Shown here: piece after piece, positions 35,466 to 47,034 of the stretch
Numbering within the stretch: position 1 is the first letter of the stretch
Layout of the letters: each line of letters starts with the position of its first letter
Assembly: GCA_025084515.1 (NCBI GenBank)
Contig: JAJAGP010002210.1
Coordinates: 62,001-126,000, forward strand
Reading direction: 5' to 3'
Source: Ancistrus triradiatus
Taxonomy: Eukaryota > Chordata > Actinopteri > Siluriformes > Loricariidae
Length of the DNA stretch: 64,000 nucleotides
Program-made: the position numbers and the translations under genes
The notes under the pieces: model-generated
What the model saw: the letters and a program-made list of their open reading frames with translations, nothing else
What the model was told of the DNA's origin: nothing
Database searches by the model: none

Positions 35466-35885
35466 CATAATTCATTTATTTTCGTTTCCGCTTAATCCTT
35501 GCCCAGGATTAAATGTACTGTGAATGTTCATAGTAAAACTGAATTGCTTGACAGTTTTAATGAGAATTTTCACAGTTTGACCATGAAGTTCACAGTTCTA
35601 CTATGAATTTTTGATGGTAATTTGGCCACTTCATGCTTCTACTGTGAAATTTCATAGAACAACTGTAAACTTGGTGGACTATGAACTGACCAGGAATTAT
35701 TTCACAGTTGTACTATGAATTTTGGTGGTAATTTGGCCACTTCATGGTTCTACTGTCAAATTTCACAGTACATTTTTTCCTGGGTGGTCAGCATCGTGGG
35801 AAAGCCGTTGCCTAGCCAGCGACACAGGGCGCAAGGCAGGAACAACACTAGTCAGGGCACCAATCTATCATAGTGTAAACACAAT
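35466..35885 (-). repeat. AFC-type SINE split by a MITE
   Basis: 35466-35501 (ttcatttattttcgtttccgc, ttaatcc) and 35785-35885 (gcatcgtgggaaagccgttg, ggcgcaaggcaggaac, gggcaccaatctatcata) are the two parts of one SINE 3' end, interrupted by the element at 35502-35784. Confidence 0.7.
35502..35784. mobile_element. MITE with CCCAGGA ends and internal direct repeats
   Basis: The left end CCCAGGATTAAATGTACTG and the reverse complement of the right end CCCAGGAAAAAATGTACTG form inverted repeats of about 23 bases. Inside, a block around actatgaatttt...ggtaatttggccacttcatg...tctactgt occurs twice (35587-35650 and 35701-35762). There is no coding capacity. The superfamily is unknown to me. Confidence 0.75.
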
Positions 35886-36055
35886 AGATGAGTCCAATTT
35901 GGACCTTTGTTTTAGGACTTTCTCAGATATAACACTTGACTATCGTTTCAACAATTCTCTCAAGATATTTAATCATGCCCTCCCATGTTATTTGCAATAG
36001 ACGAAGCAATACAAATATTAACCAGTGTAACCTTACAAATTGAGAAAGTGTTGTC

Positions 36056-36130
36056 CTTAGAAGGACTGGTGTCCCATCCAAGCCTTGCACCCATTGTTCC
36101 TGGGATAGGCTTTGGATCAGCCTATCTTTG
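36056..36130 (+). repeat. SINE tail fragment
   Basis: ggactggtgtcccatccaag, ccttgcacccattgttcctggg and ataggctttggatcagcc match a common fish SINE 3' region. Short and diverged. Confidence 0.5.
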
Positions 36131-36399
36131 GATCTTCTTTCCATCAAGCAGAATATTCCTCTATGATCTCCCAATGCCTGCCATACAACTGAGTAAGTTT
36201 CTAGAGGATTCATGTGATGTCCAGAGTCTTTGAGGAGTCATGGAGCGCTTCAAGAGAGCAGTAGGTCCCTTACAGCATCCTCTCCCCTCTGTCCTCTTTT
36301 AAAAAACACTCACCATACGAAGAATAATTAACTCCCCATACCTAATCATTTATTTTGCATGTGAGAGAAATAGTGAGTATAAGAGGAAAGAGGTAGAAG

Positions 36400-36690
36400 A
36401 GTGTCTTTGCACTGGATTAATTGATGCAGATGTTATCGTGGCTAATCGTTGGGATAAATCTCCTTCTGGCTCCCATTTCCCAACATCACTGAATTTATGA
36501 GCTTGTAGCGGACGGGGCTCACACCAGCAGATCTGTACCAGGACTGCACTCCCAGGGGTTGCTGGGTACCTGAAATATATGTGTGTTTGAGCTGCCAGGT
36601 TTTGCTCTTTCATATCCGTCCGGGTGCAGTTCAGCAGTTTTTAATCTAATGGCAGCTGTGGATTAGATGGACTCTTTTTTAAGAGGAGAA
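36400..36690. promoter_or_regulatory. Candidate conserved noncoding element in intron
   Basis: A repeat-free stretch with ctggattaattgatgcag, atcgtggctaatcgttggg, ttaatctaatggcagctgtgg (which includes an E-box CAGCTG) and attagatgg. This density of TAAT sites is suggestive only. Confidence 0.25.
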
Positions 36691-37396
36691 ACTAATAAGA
36701 AATATGTCTGAAAGTTGACCTAAAAAGTACTTAAGCAAGAGAACTGAATATTTGGAAGTTCGGATAACAAATTATTATAGGAAATAAAATCTATCTTTTA
36801 ACTTCAGATGTTCTAGCGGAAACGGCTGTTCAAATGTTTTTACCGCCATAAATATTAATGTCATACTTTGACAATTGTTTACATATTTGTATTTATTTTC
36901 TTTAGTATTGATTTACTTTGCATTCACTATGTGCGGAAGTAGGAACTCTGTTTCTTGTTTCTTCAAGTGGACTCATTCCCTCTTGGTTGTGTGCAGCCAG
37001 CGAGGTATGTTTAGTCACAATATTCCATCATGCGTGTTATATTTTGTTTCTACGATGTGTGTGATCATTATTGTATGCTTGTAACTGAAGAACCATGGTG
37101 TTGTGTATATCTTGGAAGAAGTGACATGTTTAGGCTTCAGATGCTGGGTGGATGTTAGCCTTCCATTCGTCTTTTTTAAGCGGCATCTCTGATGCATTTA
37201 CGTATCGTGTGAAAATACCCTTTATACTTACATTACAGAACCATAAAAAGACTAGGTGACTGGTAATGTCCGGTCATTGACCATTTAGATCAACAACCTG
37301 TTACACAGAACGTAATGCGGTTGTTAAATAGCCATACCTGTAGACTGTCACGACTAAAGCATGTAGGAAAACTACATCACAAATGGTACTAGGAAT

Positions 37397-37926
37397 TAGG
37401 GATGCACCAATCTGATATTAGTACCAAATATTTTTAACAAAATTAGCTGGATCAAGTATCGGAAAATTAAGCCTATCCATGGGACCAATCTATTCACTTT
37501 AATTTTGTGACACGTGCTACACCATACATCAGTTACGCCAACCAGTTTGATGTTGCATGGGGTGGTGATAGCACTGTAATGTACAACATATAATATTACT
37601 GATAAATATTAACAAATTTAATAATATATAAATATAGTTTAAATGTTTGACTCTTTCTTTATTTAAAATTTGAATACTGTGCCAAGATCCTGCCCAATTT
37701 TCTATAATTTTAGTGACAAATAAATAGCATTTACTACATTTATATCGGTGTTATACTTTGTTTTACAAAGTTAGCAATGTTTAAGTCAATACTGATGTCT
37801 TAAGTCTCTCCAACATGTTGAGGTTTAGCAATTCAACAACGGAATCAGACTGATATCGGGATCAACCGATATGCAAAGGTTATGTACTGGTATCGCAACT
37901 GAAAAAGTCAGATTGGTGCATACCTA
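37397..37926. mobile_element. hAT-type MITE with perfect 8-bp target duplication
   Basis: The ends TAGGGATGCACCAATCTGA and (reverse complement) TAGGTATGCACCAATCTGA are inverted repeats. CTAGGAAT flanks both sides (37389-37396 and 37927-37934) without mismatch. Non-coding, about 530 bases, the same size class as the element at 3960. Confidence 0.92.
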
Positions 37927-37934
37927 CTAGGAAT

Positions 37935-39236
37935 GGGTCAAAATGCTGCACTAGTCAACCAGCTATCAAACTAACCGATTAATGAAAAGTATTTAAAAAA
38001 GAATGTGAGCAAGATTTAGCAGCGTGAATCAATTGCATTCAATCCCAAATCTATATTATGATTTAACACCAGCAACCTTCATCTGAAAAGGGTCTAGACA
38101 ATGTTGTATAGTGTATGCAAGATAAGCAGACTGACTGCAGAGCAATAGATATTCTTTTGACCAAAAAGGGCATTACTTTTTGACGAGGCTAACTGATTTG
38201 GTCTGATGGAAGACGGTAATCATTCAACTAATTTATGAATGTGTGTGACAACATAGCTACTGATATCTGTATGATCACAGATGGAAGATGTATTCATTGT
38301 GTTACAAAATTACATATTTAGACTTTCTTAGGACCTAACTTACTGAATAGATGAATTTGAAAACATGTCTTCCCCCACATGAAGACATCCATTTTTACTG
38401 CAATGCAATAAAGTAATAGTAATAGAAAACAGTATTAAAATAAATTTTTGCTTAAAAGTTTGTTGTTTGCTTAAATGCTTGTGATAAATAATTTAAAAAG
38501 TGATCACATAATTATGACAGTTTCAACCATTAGTATTCAACCCTACGTATAACCATAATTAACAAGTGGATACTCAGTACCTGGAACAACACAAAAAGAG
38601 AGATGTGCAGAAACAGCAAGAGCAATTAAGCTGTAGAAAGCGATACAAAGAGGATGAGAAAATGTGAGCTCTGTCTGTCTCCTGATGTGTGATGGGGGAG
38701 TGTTACCAGCTTTATCCCACTAACAGCCATGTCTAATGCGACAGGCCGCGTGTTTTGTCCTTAGCCTCTAGGTATCAGTGGAGGGTCAGAAGGTAATGTT
38801 CTGTTTGCATGGTGTTTTGCTAAAGCTCCCAGCACTTGACTTTTACCCCCCTCCCTGAGCTCTGGTGGCCCCACCTGACCCACACATTACACACACAGCA
38901 GTGAGTGTGAATTGCAGTGAGGTTGGGGGTCCTGGAGGCCTCTGGTGACACCCTCCCTCCATCTCTACTCCACATTAGCTGTCATCAAAGTTCAATCAGG
39001 CAGACTACCAGTGTGAAACAAACTGGACCCAATGACAAACCCAACCCAAACATGATATTGCCCATGTCCTGACAGCTACACATCTCAGTTGCTTTCGATC
39101 TGGTTGTAATGATGGGTGACTGCACACTACGTGACTGATTAATGATATGGGGCCTACATAATCTTTCAATGAGTGACAGAGTGCCTCATCACAAAACTCT
39201 GTTGCCTGCCAAAAAGAAATGTAAGAAATGTATACA
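37935..39236. other. Intron without recognised genes
   Basis: No gene seen. The part at 38690-39120 is GC-richer and repeat-poor. Confidence 0.4.
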
Positions 39237-39238
39237 TA

Positions 39239-39415
39239 CAGTACTGTGCAAAAGTCTTAGGCCATTGTATCCTTAGGCAATGTTATAATGACCATACATA
39301 ACATATTGCCAATTGACTGGATTAAAAAGAAAATCAAACTTGGATTTGTCGCTCCATAATACTCTTTTCCACTGACCATCATTCCAATCTTTGTGAGTTT
39401 CAGCGTATCTAAAAG
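39239..39415 (-). mobile_element. Tc1-C terminal fragment
   Basis: After TA (39237-39238) it reads cagtactgtgcaaaagtcttaggcc, then ataatgaccatac and gctccataatactcttttcc, the reverse complement of the transposase block. It stops within the transposase. Confidence 0.8.
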
Positions 39416-39499
39416 CTCACAAAAGCTGATCCTGGAAGCTGGAAACTGATCCTGGGAATCACTATGCCACTGTGACGTTTTTTAAATTTATGTACATTT

Positions 39500-39795
39500 C
39501 CTTCACATTCAATCCCACTTATTCCTGTTGCGGGGCTATGGCACCTATCCATAAAGAACAGAAGGTACAAGTGTAAGTGTGCCCTGGACAGGATTCCAGT
39601 CCACCACAAGGTTAGGTAGGAGTCGCTGATGCAGCATAGGAGGATGATCCCCTGGAGGATGACTGGTCACCCCCCCCTGAGGCACAGCCAATTGTCATGT
39701 AACACCTGACTCAGCCTCTAGGTCAGGGACTCTGACCTGGGTCCCTGCAGTAGTGGGCTTGCCCGTTTGACCGCTGCACAACCCAAACACCCTAG
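39500..39795 (-). repeat. Degraded SINE sequence
   Basis: 39500-39613 resembles the reverse complement of a SINE 3' region (gccctggacaggattccagtccacc). 39640-39790 reads, in reverse complement, as a tRNA-like head (ttgtgcagcggtcaaacggg and ggacccaggtcagagtccc). Diverged; they may be two elements. Confidence 0.5.
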
Positions 39796-40708
39796 GAGAA
39801 TGTTTTAAGAGGAAAACGTGCAGAGCCAAATGTGCCATTAGTTGATAAACGATAGTTATTATAAAAGCACTTCACATTAAACCAGTGGTTATGGGTTAGA
39901 AATGTTTAAGTTCATTTTGAGAGCTCATTCCTGTCAGCAGCAGAAAAACATGAGAAATAATATGTTTGTTGATCTGCTAAAACTCAAGGGGAGGCATGTG
40001 AGATTAACTGAGTCTTTTATGTCTAGGAGAAAAACCTGAGAAACAGAACACTTAAGGAAAGGTCACATCTTTCATTCCATATGATCCCACTTCGTCTGAG
40101 AGAAACTAAAGACATATTAAGGAGATGTGTCTTTTTCCATTTTGGTATTCAAGGCATGCAGTATGAAAACAACACTGGAAAAAGTTGACAAACATTTAAA
40201 AAATGGCAGTAGCTAAAATGATCAGGAATGACTTTTTTTGCTTTTAAAGTTTAGCAGCTAAGCTCAGGACTCCACTTCCACAGAACCTCTGTAGCAGTTT
40301 ATTAATATCATCTCTCAAATCCCATCTCAAAATCCATCTCTTCTCTCTGTGCAACCATTCCCTTATTAGGAAATATGCACCTTTTATATCTCCTTCTCTT
40401 TCCACCTCATCTCAAGCAACTTGTCTACAACCTTATGGAATCACCACACTTCACCCAGCTTATTTCATTTTTAGCAAATAATCCAATCACAGATATGTGT
40501 TTAATATCTGAAAAGTCTGGCTTTGTGAAACACAGCTCAAACCAATGTAAAAAATATTTTATTTAATGGCATATGTTTTCCAAATCAAGTAGAGGGCAAA
40601 TGGAGTCACTCAGTGTTGTGGAAAAAAATGAATTCACCTTGTAATTTGTATTGGTAAAAACTACCAGCACAAGTCTAAAAAATACACAAGAAATAGCAAA
40701 CAACAAAC

Positions 40709-40986
40709 TAGGGGTGGGCGATATGGTAAAAGCATATCACAATATTTAAAGACATTTTCATGAGACACTATATTTATCATGATACATGTGATCACAGACA
40801 AAATGCATCAGAAGTGAGAGATTCTTAAACTACTAATCACATATTACCCGATATTTAGTTGAAGTTGGTCAGTGTTCTTTAAGCACTGACAATATCCCTC
40901 TATATGCTCAGAAAAGCATATTGTCTATCACAATAACAACATGTATCAATATTCGATGAAATATCATCATGTTGGCCCCACCACTA
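40709..40986. mobile_element. hAT-type MITE with perfect 8-bp target duplication
   Basis: TAGGGGTGGGCGATATGG at the left and, in reverse complement, TAGTGGTGGGGCCAACATG at the right, flanked by CAACAAAC on both sides (40701-40708, 40987-40994). The interior (gatcacagacaaaatgcatcag, atgctcagaaaagca) matches the element at 55623. Confidence 0.92.
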
Positions 40987-40994
40987 CAACAAAC

Positions 40995-41828
40995 TCAAAA
41001 TTGTGTGATTCCTTATGGCTTCCTCTACTTGATCTGGAAAAATGCCATTATTAAATATTTAATTTAATTAGTTCTTTATGAAGGCAGAATTTTCAGCTAT
41101 TAAATAAAAATTTATTTGGTGTCATATTTATGATGTTTATTTGTCATGAAGGAAAGAACCTGGCTGAACATTCTCTAACTGTGGTTATTCCAGAATATTT
41201 ATGGTTATTTCAGGGGTAGTATTTATCAGAATTATACCATTCTCTGTGCTTTATTGCTGCTTGGCCCATTGGGCATGTGTGCCCAACATATATAATGCAA
41301 ATATTTTGCTGTGTCACAATGTATGAGAAATTTTATTGCACTCTAAAGCATCCTTGCGTTTGGGGATCTCATGATCTCATTGGCTACTGATCATCGCTGT
41401 TGTTACAATTAATTGGCTGACCACACACACACACGTGCAGAGTATAACTGACTAATGTTAATAGAAAATAACGTGCAATCTGTGATATTTCGCTCCATAC
41501 ACACTGCCACGTCACGTTCCCTCAAAATACCACAAATCTTTCCAAGCTTTTCACATTGTGTCACTCTGCCATAGGAATACAGCCATTTGCAAACGTTTAG
41601 GGACGTCTGGTCCGAGTAGGTGTTGATAATTAGCCGAATGAAAAATAAGTTAAGACAATCTTTTCAAGAACAATCTTAGCTATGATACATCTGCTCAGTT
41701 TATTGAAGCCTTAACAAGTCTTAACACAAAAGCTCTAATAGACCATTCGAAAAGGTGCTCAGAGTTGAGGTAGTTATTTTCCTTATTTCCTTATTTTTTC
41801 ATCCTCATTCCTTTCATATTATAAAAAT
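40995..41828. other. Intron without recognised genes
   Basis: AT-rich intron; no gene or element with clear ends. Confidence 0.4.
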
Positions 41829-42403
41829 TGTTGTTTCTACACTGATTTTCCATTTTTATCAGTTCAATTTACCATATAGAAGCCCCAAGGATCATCACAG
41901 ATCCGGTACTATTTGGGTGGTGGATCATTCTCAGAACTTCAGTAACACTGACATGGTGGTGGTGGTGGTGTGTTAGTGTTTGTTTTGGTGGTACAATAGG
42001 ATCAGACACACCAGTGCTGCTGGAGTTTTTAAAACTCACTGTCCACTTTATTATAGATATTCCTTATAGATGTAAAGTCTGAGACAGTAGCTCATCTTCT
42101 GCTGCACAGTTTGCGTTAGTCATCCTCTAATCCTTCACTAGTGCTCACAGTATTCTTCCTACAAGATGCTGGTGGCTGGACATTGTGGTTGCTGGACTAT
42201 TCTGAGCACAATAGTGACACTGAGGTGTTTATAACAACACTCCACCACGTCAGTGTGGTGTTCAGAGAATGATCCACCATCCAAACAGTACCAGATCTGT
42301 GGGGGTCCTGACCATTAGAGAACAGAGCAATAACAATGTACGTAGAGAAGCAGATGGACTACAGTCTGTAAGCCCATAACTACAAAGTGCTTCTACATTG
42401 TTA

Positions 42404-43698
42404 AGTGGGGCAAAAAGTAGTTAGTCAGCCACTGATTGTGTAAGTTTGCATACTTAGAAAGATGAGAAAGGTCTGTAGTTTTCATCATAGGTACACTTTA
42501 ACTATGAGAGACAAAATGACAAAAAAAAAAATCCAACTCAATACTTTGTAACATAACCTTTGTTGGCAATGACAGAGGTCAAACGTTTCCTGTAAGCCTT
42601 CACCAGGTTTGCACACACTGTAGCTGGTATTTTGGCCCATTCCTCCATGCAGATCTCCTCTAGAGCAGTGATGTTGGGGCTGTCTCTGGGCAACATGGAC
42701 TTTCAACTCCCTCCACAAATCTTGTATGGGCTTGAGGTCTGGAGACTGGCTAGGCCACTCCAGGACCTTGAAATGCTTTTTACGAAGCCACTGCTTCATT
42801 GCCCGAGCAGTGCGTTAGTGATCATTGTCATGCTGGAAGACCCAGCCAAGTTCCATCTTCAATGCTTTCACTGATGGAAGGAGGTTTTGGCTTAAAATCT
42901 CACGATACATGGCCCCGTTCATTCTTCCCTCAACACGGATCAGTCGTCCTGTTCCCCTCTGCAGAATAACAGCCACAAAACATGACGTTTCCACCCCCAT
43001 GCTTCACAGTAGGTATGGTGTTCTTCTTCCGCCAAACACGACGAGTTGAGTTTTTACCAAAAAAGATCTATTTTGGTTTCATCTGACCACATGATATTCT
43101 CCCAATCACCTTCTGTAACATCCATATGTTCTCTGGCAAACTTCAGACAGGCCCCAGATCGAGGGGGATTATCAATGGTCTTGTATGTCTTCCATTTTCT
43201 TACAATTGCTCCCACAGTTAATTTATTCGCACCAACGTGCTTGCCTATTGTGGATTCACTCTTCCCAGCCTGGTGCAGGTCTACAATTTTCTTCCTGGTG
43301 TCCTTCGACAACTCTTTGGTATTGGTCACATGGTTGAGTTTGGAGTCTGACTGTTTGAGGCTGTGGACAGGTGTCTTTTATACAGATAACGAGGTCAAAC
43401 AGGTGCCATTAATACAGGTAATGAGTGGAGGACAGAAGAGCTTCTTAAAGAAGAAGTTACAGGTCTGTGAGAGCCAGAAATCTTGCTTGTTTGTGGGTGA
43501 CCAAATACTTATTTTACACCATGATTTACAATTCAATTCTTTAAAAATCCTACAATGTGATTTCCTGGATTTTTTTCCCCTCATTTTGTCTCTCATAGTT
43601 GAAGTGTACCTATGATGAAAATTACAGACCTCACTCATCTTTCTAAGTAGGAGAACTTGCACAATCAGTGGCTGACTAAACACTTTTTTGCCCCACTG
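42404..43698 (-). mobile_element. Tc1-A near full-length copy
   Basis: The left end (c)AGTGGGGCAAAAAG and right end TTTTTTGCCCCACTG are inverted repeats with TA on both sides (42402-42403, 43699-43700). Subterminal blocks cactgattgtg...cttagaaagatgag and ...tgaagtgtacctatgatgaaaattacagacc mirror each other. 1295 bases. Confidence 0.92.
42520..43335 (-). pseudogene. Tc1-A transposase pseudogene
   Basis: Minus-strand blocks in order: TKELSKDTRKKIVDLHQAG with STIGKHVGANKLTVGAI (HTH), a jump of about 50 residues at PPRSGA, then CLKFAREHMDVTEGDW and MWSDETKIDLFW (first Asp), then GRMNGAMYREILSQNLLP with VFQHDNDH (second Asp), and last PDLKPIQDLWRELKVHVAQ. In the last block the family Glu of NPIENLW is Gln here, so the catalytic triad is broken as well as the frame. 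Product family: DDE transposase of Tc1/mariner, normally about 340 residues. Confidence 0.88.
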
Positions 43699-44110
43699 TA
43701 AGTGAAACTGGTAAAATGGACGAAGAGTGTAGAAACAAGGAGTTTACCTAATAAAGCTGCTCTTATTTGTTACTATTTGTACCCCCCCTCCACTCTCCCT
43801 CTCTCTGCCCCCCCACCCTCCCCCAATGGGTGCACAGAGACTAGCTGTGTCATTCTGGCTGGCATACATGGCAGCCACTAGCACTCTGCTGTGGAGACAC
43901 AAGTCAAGCTCCAAACGCTACCCCCCTCCCTCAGTGATTCAGCTAATAGGTCTGATTCACAGTGAATCGAGGAGAATGTTAACACTCTGAAGAATGTGTT
44001 CACTGCCAGTCATGTCGCCGCCCAACTGGAGGCCCCTCAAATGACCTGTGACCCTATGGAAGTGACCACCATCCAACTCTTCTTAACATACTACTTTCAG
44101 CAGATAGCAT

Positions 44111-44112
<2 letters not shown>

Positions 44113-44200
<88 letters not shown>

Positions 44201-44202
44201 GT
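44113..44202. repeat. GT microsatellite, long
   Basis: (GT)n of about 90 bases with a single GC interruption near the end. Confidence 0.95.
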
Positions 44203-45110
44203 GATTGGGGCAGTCATACAAAAGGGTGGGATGAGCCTAAATGGGGTCAAATATGACATTTCCTGAATGGTAGCAGAACACAATGTCTTATGTATTTCCT
44301 GCAACATCTCTCAGCTTTTCATTTTGAGGAGATATATCATTATTTATCACATATGCTAAATGTAGTTGGAATACACAGAAGCTTTAGTATGCAATAACAC
44401 TGGATATTGACAACTAGCTTACGATATTAATGATCATGGTCCAAGATCACAATGCATGATCCTATAACAATTGGGATTACAATAATCAAAACATAGCTCC
44501 TTAAGGTTACATATCTTTATAGATAAACATAGCCACTGTTTGTATTCTGAATATACAGAGTTCATACTCTGCATTATGTGAAATACTCTAATGATATAAT
44601 AGTTTTACAGGCCCTTTGGCTCATATCAGCTAATTAAATGGAAAACAGGATTATTATTTTTTATGCATTAGACAAATTACCCATACTGATGTTTGGCACA
44701 ATCAGTGTTAAGTGCTATACTAGGTGAACTTCAGAATCTAAAATTCAAGCTGATTGTTGCTTGTATCATTGCCAAAATGTCACTTGCACCAAAAAATAAA
44801 ATCTATTTTAACAATGCATGGGCACAAAGGTACCTGTTCAAGTTGGTATTGTGTTTATTAGGGCTGTGCCAAAAAATGGATACGGCAATATATCGCAATA
44901 TTTATCGATTTTCAGCTAAAAATAAATTTTTTGAAGGAAGAAAAAAGATTTTAAATGGGGTGTAAACTACAAGCTCCGCTCCTATAGATGTCGCAGTGCA
45001 GTGTTTTGACTTTTTGTCTACTGAATTATCAATGTGATGTGAGGCATTAAGACGACTTAGATTGGACAACATAGTTTGTATTTCAGCTGTTTTTATATTT
45101 CAATGAACTA

Positions 45111-46556
45111 CAGTGGGGCAAAAAAGTATTTAGTCAGCCACTGATTGTGCAAGTTCTCCTACTTAGAAATATGAGAGAGGTCTGTAATTTTCATCATAGG
45201 TACACTTCAACTATGAGAGACAAAATGAGGAAAAAAAAAATCCAGGAAATCACATTGTAGGATTTTTAAAGAATTTAATTGTAAATCATTGTGTAAAATA
45301 AGTATTTGGTCAGTAACAAACAATCAAGATTTCTGGCTCTCACAGACCTGTAACTTCTTCTTTAAGAAGATCTTCTGTCCTCCACTCATTACCTGTATTA
45401 ATGGCACCTGTTTGACCTCGTTATCTGTATAAAAGACACCCGTCCACAGCCTCAAACAGTCAGACTCCAAACTCAACCATGGCCAAGACCAAAGAGCTGC
45501 TGAAGAACACCAGGAAGAGACTTACACCAGGCTGGGAAGAGTGAATCTACAATAGGCAAGCAGGTTGTGTTTGTGATAAAATCAATGTGGGAGCAATTGT
45601 AAGACATACAAGACCCGTGATAATCTTCCCTCGATTCTTGGGTCCCCATGCAAGATCCATCCCATGGGTCAAAATTGATCATGAGAACGTGACAAAACCC
45701 CATACTACACTGAAGGACCTGATAATGACCTGCAGAGAGCTGGGACCAACATAACAAGGCTACCATCAGTAACACACTATGCCAAGAGAGACTCAGATCC
45801 TGCAGTGCCAGGCGTGCCCCCCTGCTTAAGCCAGTACATGTCTAAGCCCATGTGAAGTTTGCCTACTGTGAAGCATGGGGGTGGAAACATCATGCTTTGG
45901 GGCTGTTTTTCTGCAGAAGGGACAGGACGACTGATCCGTGTTAAAAGAAGAATGAACGGGGCCATGATATTTTAAGCCAAAACCTCCTTCCATCAGTGAG
46001 ACCATTGAAGATGGAACATGGCTAGGTCTTCCAGAATGACAATGATCCCAAACACACCGCTCGTGCAACGAAGGAGTGGATCTGTAAAAAAGCATTTCAA
46101 GGTCCTGGAGTGGCCTAGCCAGTCTCCAGACCTCAACCCCATAGAAAATGTGTTGAGGGAGTTGAAAGTCCGTGTTGCCACCAAAACATCACTGCTCTGG
46201 AAGAGATCTGCATGGAGGAATGGGCCAAAATACCACCTACAGTGTGTGCAAACCTGGTGAAGACTTACAGGAAATGTTTGACCTCTGTCATTGCCAACAA
46301 AGGTTATGTTACAAAGTATTGAGTTGAACTTTTGTTATTGACCAAATACTTATTTTTCACCATAATTTACAATTAAATTCTTTAATCCTAATCCTAGTTT
46401 AATCCTAAATCCTAGTGTGATTTCCTGGATTTTTTTTCTCATTTTGTCTCTCACAGTTTAAGTGTACCTTTGATGAAAATTACAGACCTCTCTCATTTTT
46501 CTAAGTAGGAGAACTTGCGTAATCAGTGGCTGACCAAATACTTCTTCGCCCCACTG
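45111..46556 (+). mobile_element. Tc1-A, longest copy with TA flanks
   Basis: It starts CAGTGGGGCAAAAAAGTATT after TA (45109-45110) and ends CTTCGCCCCACTG before TA (46557-46558). 1446 bases, inverted terminal repeats of about 200 bases. Confidence 0.93.
45478..46325 (+). pseudogene. Tc1-A transposase pseudogene
   Basis: From the ATG of atggccaagaccaaagagctg the order is HTH region, aagcatgggggtggaaacatc, gggctgtttttctgcagaag (the GGGNIMLWGCFSAEGTGR region), aatgacaatgatcccaaacac (second Asp block), ctccagacctcaaccccatag (PDLNPIENVLREL, third acidic residue) and gaatgggccaaaatacc. Frameshifts near 45520, 45590, 45960 and 46090 break it. The open piece at 46018-46260 ends this block. Confidence 0.85.
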
Positions 46557-46976
46557 TATGTGGGATATCACAATATACATTGTATCGCAATGTATTATGA
46601 TATGATCATATCGTGAGGTGTATCATATCGTGAAGAGACATGTCAAGACAATACCGTACAGGTCAACTTTGACACAAAGCTTCCACCAGGGTCTGAAACG
46701 CCCTATCAGAAAACTCTCACCTGTTATTTTATGGCCTGACCCCAATCTGATTGAACTGAGTGGCCCTTTTGGAAGGACATTAGAAAGCAGGAGAGCGGCT
46801 AATACCTACATGTGTAAAGAGTATTGTAGCCTAAACAGCAAGATATCACTTAGGGAATAGTGATACTGAATGGTTTGTGCGAGAGGGAGAGAGACAGTGT
46901 GTTGTTTTGTCTCATATAATATAATACAATATGAGCATGGAAGCTGAGAATGCTCTGTGTGAATCATGTTTTTAGG

Positions 46977-46979
<3 letters not shown>

Positions 46980-47032
<53 letters not shown>
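46980..47032. repeat. GT microsatellite
   Basis: An uninterrupted (TG)n of about 52 bases. Confidence 0.95.

Positions 47033-47034
<2 letters not shown>

Larger units (their letters stand above)
41829..43740. mobile_element. Long-TIR dispersed repeat split by Tc1-A
   Basis: The left end ttgtttctacactgattttcc...atatagaagc and the reverse complement of the right end ttgtttctacactcttcgtcc...aatgtagaagc are inverted repeats of about 55 bases. Without the Tc1-A insertion at 42404-43698 the element is about 620 bases. Internal ggtggtggtggtggtg and ggtggctggacattgtggttg stretches recur in the 1475 fragment. Non-coding; superfamily not assigned. Confidence 0.75.
44860..46650. mobile_element. hAT-like MITE interrupted by Tc1-A
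   Basis: 44860-45110 begins tagggctgtgccaaaaaatgg and atatatcgcaatatttatcg. After the Tc1-A (45111-46556) it resumes gggatatcacaatatacattg, tatcgcaatg and atatgatcatatcgtg. The gatat/atcg-rich ends fit a hAT-type MITE, but the right border and target duplication are not clear. Confidence 0.6.

Noticed and set aside
43046..43615. 189-codon plus-strand open frame
   Set aside because: It lies antisense to the Tc1-A transposase remnant, whose sense-strand blocks are clearly recognisable.
43996..44256. Cys/Val repeat protein
   Set aside because: Translation of the (GT)n microsatellite.
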